Both the position numbers and the translations under genes were made by a program. A DNA stretch of 5,073 bases, taken from positions 1 to 5,073 of the forward strand of contig JAADFM010000051.1 of assembly GCA_013152845.1 (NCBI GenBank), given 5' to 3'. This document shows, piece by piece, positions 4,105-5,073 of this stretch (its first letter is position 1; the number at the start of each line of letters is the position of its first letter). The notes under the pieces were generated by a model that ran no database searches, was not told the DNA's origin, and worked only from the letters and a program-made list of their open reading frames with translations. The DNA comes from Methanobacteriota archaeon (GTDB lineage Archaea; Hydrothermarchaeota; Hydrothermarchaeia; Hydrothermarchaeales; JAADFM01).

Positions 4105-5073
4105 TTACTCCTTTTCGACAAACCCGGGCACTGCATCCCTTAGCGGGTCGAATTTCGTGATGTCCCTGACCCAGACGCATTTCATGCTGACCTTGGAGTG
4201 GAGGCTGGAGGGGAGGCGGAGGATGCGCTTGACGTCCACTGTGACCTTGGCGTCCAGGAAGCTTGCTATCTGGACCGCCGCCCGCTCGAGGAACCTGCCG
4301 TGGGCCGCTTTCGTGATTCCTCTGAGAATCCGGTCCTCCCCGGCCTCCAGCTCGCGGATGATGTCCTCCCTGTGCTCGATGATGTCATTGGCCTTGGCCG
4401 CACTGATGCCGAAGCCGCGCAGGTCCTTTATCTCCGCATACTGGATGATGTCGGCCAGCCGGCTCTTGAAGATGCCGGTATAGCCCCCCCTCTGGATGGT
4501 CTGGTCCCGGCCGGCCTTCCTCCTGCTCTGGTCCACCACGGGCACGTTGCCCCGGACGTAGTCCAGGATGGAGGCCCTCAATGGGTCCCCCTCGGGCACG
4601 ACGTCCCCGTCAAGGATGCGGATGTGGTAGCCCCTGCCGGAGTAGACGTAGTTGATATCCTCAAGGCACAGCTCCTCCTTCAGCGTCCTGTCCAGCTTGA
4701 TGACCAGCTGGCGTGCCCGCTCCAGGCAGACCCGGCAGACCTCCCCCTCGCCGCAGCAGTTCTTCACAGGCAGGTCCTTGGCGTCGATGTCGAAGATGAG
4801 CTCGGCCTTCTCCCAGCCCTTGCGGGCCGCCGGGTTCTTGTAGAGGGAGACACTGGAGTAGGCGGCGAAGGGCGCCCGGTCCTTCAGGTAGGTCTCCAGG
4901 GCCTCCGGGGTGGTGAAGACGTTGTACCTGTCCCTGGGTCCCTGGCCGTCGTGGTCGAAGCCGAACTCCCGCCGGGAGAGGGTGTCCAGGATGAACCCGG
5001 GGACCTCGTCCACGGACCACTCCTCGCGGTAGTACCGGCGGCGCTCCTCGATGGTGGCGGGGCGGAAGGGGAC
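4105..5073 (-). CDS. priS: DNA primase small (catalytic) subunit PriS, 5' end at or just beyond the window
   Basis: PriS is the catalytic subunit of the archaeal/eukaryotic-type primase, which makes primers with PriL at the replication fork. The visible frame is 322 residues, open to the right edge. Numbered from that edge, the metal-binding motif FDID has Asp95 and Asp97; a Cys-rich zinc site has Cys106, 107, 113 and 116; SGRGYHIR (145 to 152) is the nucleotide-binding S-x-H motif; and VTVDVKRILRLPSSLHSK (about 277 to 294) carries the third catalytic Asp (280) and the basic RLPxSLH motif. These numbers coincide with the Pyrococcus primase residues as I recall them (Asp95, Asp97, Asp280), so only a few N-terminal residues should be missing. 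An in-frame GTG at 5013 is not the start, because the conserved family sequence EERRRYYREEW lies upstream of it. The C-terminus ends soon after DAVPGF, somewhat shorter than in Pyrococcus. The stop is 2 bases from the spoVG stop. Confidence 0.95.
   Translation of the reverse strand, partial: VPFRPATIEERRRYYREEWSVDEVPGFILDTLSRREFGFDHDGQGPRDRYNVFTTPEALETYLKDRAPFAAYSSVSLYKNPAARKGWEKAELIFDIDAKDLPVKNCCGEGEVCRVCLERARQLVIKLDRTLKEELCLEDINYVYSGRGYHIRILDGDVVPEGDPLRASILDYVRGNVPVVDQSRRKAGRDQTIQRGGYTGIFKSRLADIIQYAEIKDLRGFGISAAKANDIIEHREDIIRELEAGEDRILRGITKAAHGRFLERAAVQIASFLDAKVTVDVKRILRLPSSLHSKVSMKCVWVRDITKFDPLRDAVPGFVEKE

Noticed and set aside
5011..5013. GTG at 5013 as the start of priS, preceded by a GAGGAG that looks like a ribosome binding site
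   Set aside because: The upstream in-frame sequence EERRRYYREEW matches the conserved N-terminus of archaeal PriS, so the GAGGAG encodes the conserved Glu-Glu and the true start lies at or past the edge.

Overview
This GC-rich window comes from an archaeon, most likely a euryarchaeon in the broad sense. The evidence is a run of archaeal/eukaryotic-type information-processing genes (L44e, S27e, aIF2-alpha, Nop10, GINS, archaeal primase small subunit, PAC2-family chaperone, EndoQ), archaeal TATA boxes, and Shine-Dalgarno sites inside a tightly packed operon. A methanogen or Thermoplasmatota-like lineage would fit, but I cannot fix the lineage from sequence alone. Nearly all of the window is coding, and no gap exceeds about 70 bases.

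Layout, from the right edge leftward. On the minus strand, priS (DNA primase catalytic subunit, 5' end just off the window) ends at 4105. It converges with a plus-strand spoVG-like gene (3788-4102), leaving only 2 bases between the two stop codons. spoVG is divergent from a minus-strand gins51 gene (3100-3720). The 67 bases between them hold one nearly palindromic TATA element that could serve both directions. Immediately after gins51 comes a TATA box and a minus-strand translation operon: rpl44e, rps27e (GTG start), aIF2-alpha (GTG start), nop10 (52 aa) and a PAC2-family gene. These are joined by gaps of 3 to 5 bases or by 4-base ATGA overlaps. After a 36-base gap the last gene is the 5' part of an EndoQ-type PHP-domain DNA repair endonuclease, which runs off the left edge.

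Working together: PriS and GINS belong to the replisome, for primer synthesis and as a CMG helicase component. L44e and S27e are ribosomal proteins, aIF2-alpha is part of the initiator-tRNA delivery factor, and Nop10 is a subunit of H/ACA pseudouridylation RNPs. Association of these replication and translation genes is a known archaeal gene-order theme. The least ordinary members here are the SpoVG-family protein, best known from bacteria, wedged between gins51 and priS, and EndoQ following the translation operon. I see no mobile element, CRISPR array, tRNA, rRNA or phage-like gene. The window reads as conserved chromosomal core with one unusual resident.
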